A DNA stretch of 64,000 nt from Pempheris klunzingeri (lineage: Eukaryota > Chordata > Actinopteri > Acropomatiformes > Pempheridae). The notes under the pieces are model-generated. The model was not told where the DNA came from and made no database searches. It was given only the letters and a program-made list of their open reading frames with translations. Both the position numbers and the translations under genes were made by a program. The stretch covers positions 9,727,885-9,791,884 of the forward strand of contig NC_092029.1 in the NCBI RefSeq assembly GCF_042242105.1, given 5' to 3'. Below, piece after piece: positions 62,843 through 64,000 of this stretch (position 1 is the first letter of the stretch; every line of letters starts with the position of its first letter).

Positions 62843-64000
62843 CACAGACACACACACACAAACTGAAAACTGAAGCAGCAAGTCTCATATTGCCTTCATT
62901 TGATGTTCTTACTTGTTGGGAAACTATGTTTTGGGACATATTTTGGATCAAGGTTTCAAAAATAATAATAAAATGCTGATGAGAGGAGTGAACAGTTCCC
63001 CTAACCTTTACAGTATCAATGCACACACACTGTTCACACATACATTCTGATATACACTCTAATTCACTGAGCTGAACACATTGTATGACACAACGCCTTG
63101 ATGGCACCGTGCAGAAAGGACAGCATTAGCACCTTGCTTTTGATACTCGCTCAAAGTGCAGGTGTGTGTGTGTGTGTGTGTACACAGACACACATAAGTG
63201 CATAAAAACCGAAATAATAGTGTTTTTTTGTGTTGCACTCCTTACCACACTTGCTGGGAAACACTGATCTACTGACAAGGAAGGACTTTTGGGTTCACAC
63301 GTGAGTCCGTATCTTTGCAGCCTACTCTTTTGTTAAACTGTCAAACTTTTCTGACGGCCTTTGCATAACATAGCAGAGAGGAGCCATTTTGTGCCACTCC
63401 ATTGGTATGATGACGTTGTTTTCCATTCTTTCCACAGGGCTTTTGTTGGTGCGTCACCCTCTGCGTGAAAGTAGCAGAAAAAAAAAAAGAAAGCAGAGAA
63501 AAGGGGAGGGAGGGTGGACAAGGACAGAATGTATTTTCTTTGTTCGTGTTTTTCTGATCGCAACATTTAATCTGATTTAAGTTGTAGACAATCACCTCGG
63601 ACTCTCAGTCGCTGCAGACTCCTGCGCCAACCTGTCTCCTGTCTAGTATTAATAGGGTCACTCACTGTCCTCGTGTGCTAGTCAGCCACTGTGTCTGTGG
63701 TCCAGAGCCAGCCAAACTGCCGTATCATTTACACTTCTCCATTTTCATTGTTGATATTTACTTCTGCAATTATCTCTCCACTTCACCCTCGGCTGAAGAT
63801 GATATGCTGAAGTTAACGCTGCTGCTTCCCTCCTTCAGTCTCCTATTGCTCACACTTAAACACAGTCACACAAGGTCTAGCCGACAGATGCACATATATA
63901 TATGAAAAGAAAAGAAATCGATATGCCTTTGAGGGGGGGGGGGGTTATCCACAATGTGAGTGTAAGTGATTCACTTCGGCAATTAAACCTCCAAGCAAGT
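60166..64000. other. Noncoding; possible intron or conserved regulatory DNA
   Basis: No coding exon is recognised. CpG-containing, unique-looking stretches at about 60960-61170 and 61800-62215 differ from the AT-rich DNA between them and could be conserved elements. Repeats are GGGA (62640-62667), CA (62802-62860), a short TG run (63162-63181) and a G10 run (63934-63943). Confidence 0.45.
62802..62860. repeat. (CA)n microsatellite
   Basis: This is a CA run with GCACA and AGACA interruptions. A GGGA tetranucleotide array precedes it at 62640-62667. Confidence 0.96.

Noticed and set aside
1..64000. CRISPR arrays, operons, tRNA or rRNA genes, intact transposase or reverse transcriptase genes
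   Set aside because: None were seen. The regular repeats are eukaryotic microsatellites, and no cloverleaf or polymerase motifs stood out by eye.

Overview
This window looks like ray-finned (teleost, probably percomorph) fish chromosomal DNA. It has compact spliced genes with GT-AG introns, long AT-rich noncoding stretches, very many (TG)n/(CA)n microsatellites, and several dispersed repeats of types common in teleosts. Two orthologues can be named from sequence. tbpl1 (TBP-like protein 1/TRF2) is on the minus strand at about 2.4-6.4 kb. tcf21 (capsulin/epicardin bHLH factor) is on the plus strand at 24.8-26.1 kb. These two genes are also near neighbours in other vertebrates.

Layout. 1-2394: noncoding, with facing polyadenylation signals; it probably holds the 3' UTR of tbpl1 and perhaps the tail of a plus-strand neighbour. 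2395-6400: tbpl1, with six coding exons (187 aa), two 5' UTR exons and a promoter with duplicated ETS sites. 6500-24600: intergenic, microsatellite-rich, with one old dispersed repeat at 11.9-12.6 kb. 24794-26103: tcf21 (two exons, 170 aa). 26.1-44.9 kb: intergenic, containing a decayed C1q-domain pseudogene (29.5-29.8 kb), a dispersed repeat (31.8-32.3 kb), a patch that looks like poor-quality sequence (34.24-34.67 kb) and facing TG/CA tracts (38.4-38.6 kb). 45404-47959: an intact six-exon minus-strand TRIM E3 ligase gene (RING, B-box, coiled coil, B30.2; 463 aa) with an interferon-response element just upstream of its start codon. 48.85-50.2 kb: dispersed repeat material. 50284-52142: an unrecognised, apparently single-exon plus-strand gene with its own TATA box, a 431-aa repeat-rich coiled-coil ORF and a polyA signal. 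52.2-59.7 kb: noncoding. 59.73-60.17 kb: a CpG-rich putative promoter and first exon. 60.2-64 kb: noncoding, with GC-rich patches that may be conserved regulatory DNA.

The genes do not form a pathway. tbpl1 is a core transcription-initiation factor, and tcf21 is a developmental regulator of epicardial, kidney, lung and head-muscle mesenchyme. The TRIM gene is of the fast-evolving B30.2 class expanded in fish; its ISRE suggests interferon control. The most novel item is the TATA-driven 431-aa ORF at 50.4 kb, which sits directly beside repeat DNA and about 2.4 kb upstream of the TRIM gene in divergent orientation. I could not assign it to any family. All gene calls come from reading the sequence and from memory of protein families; no database search was run.
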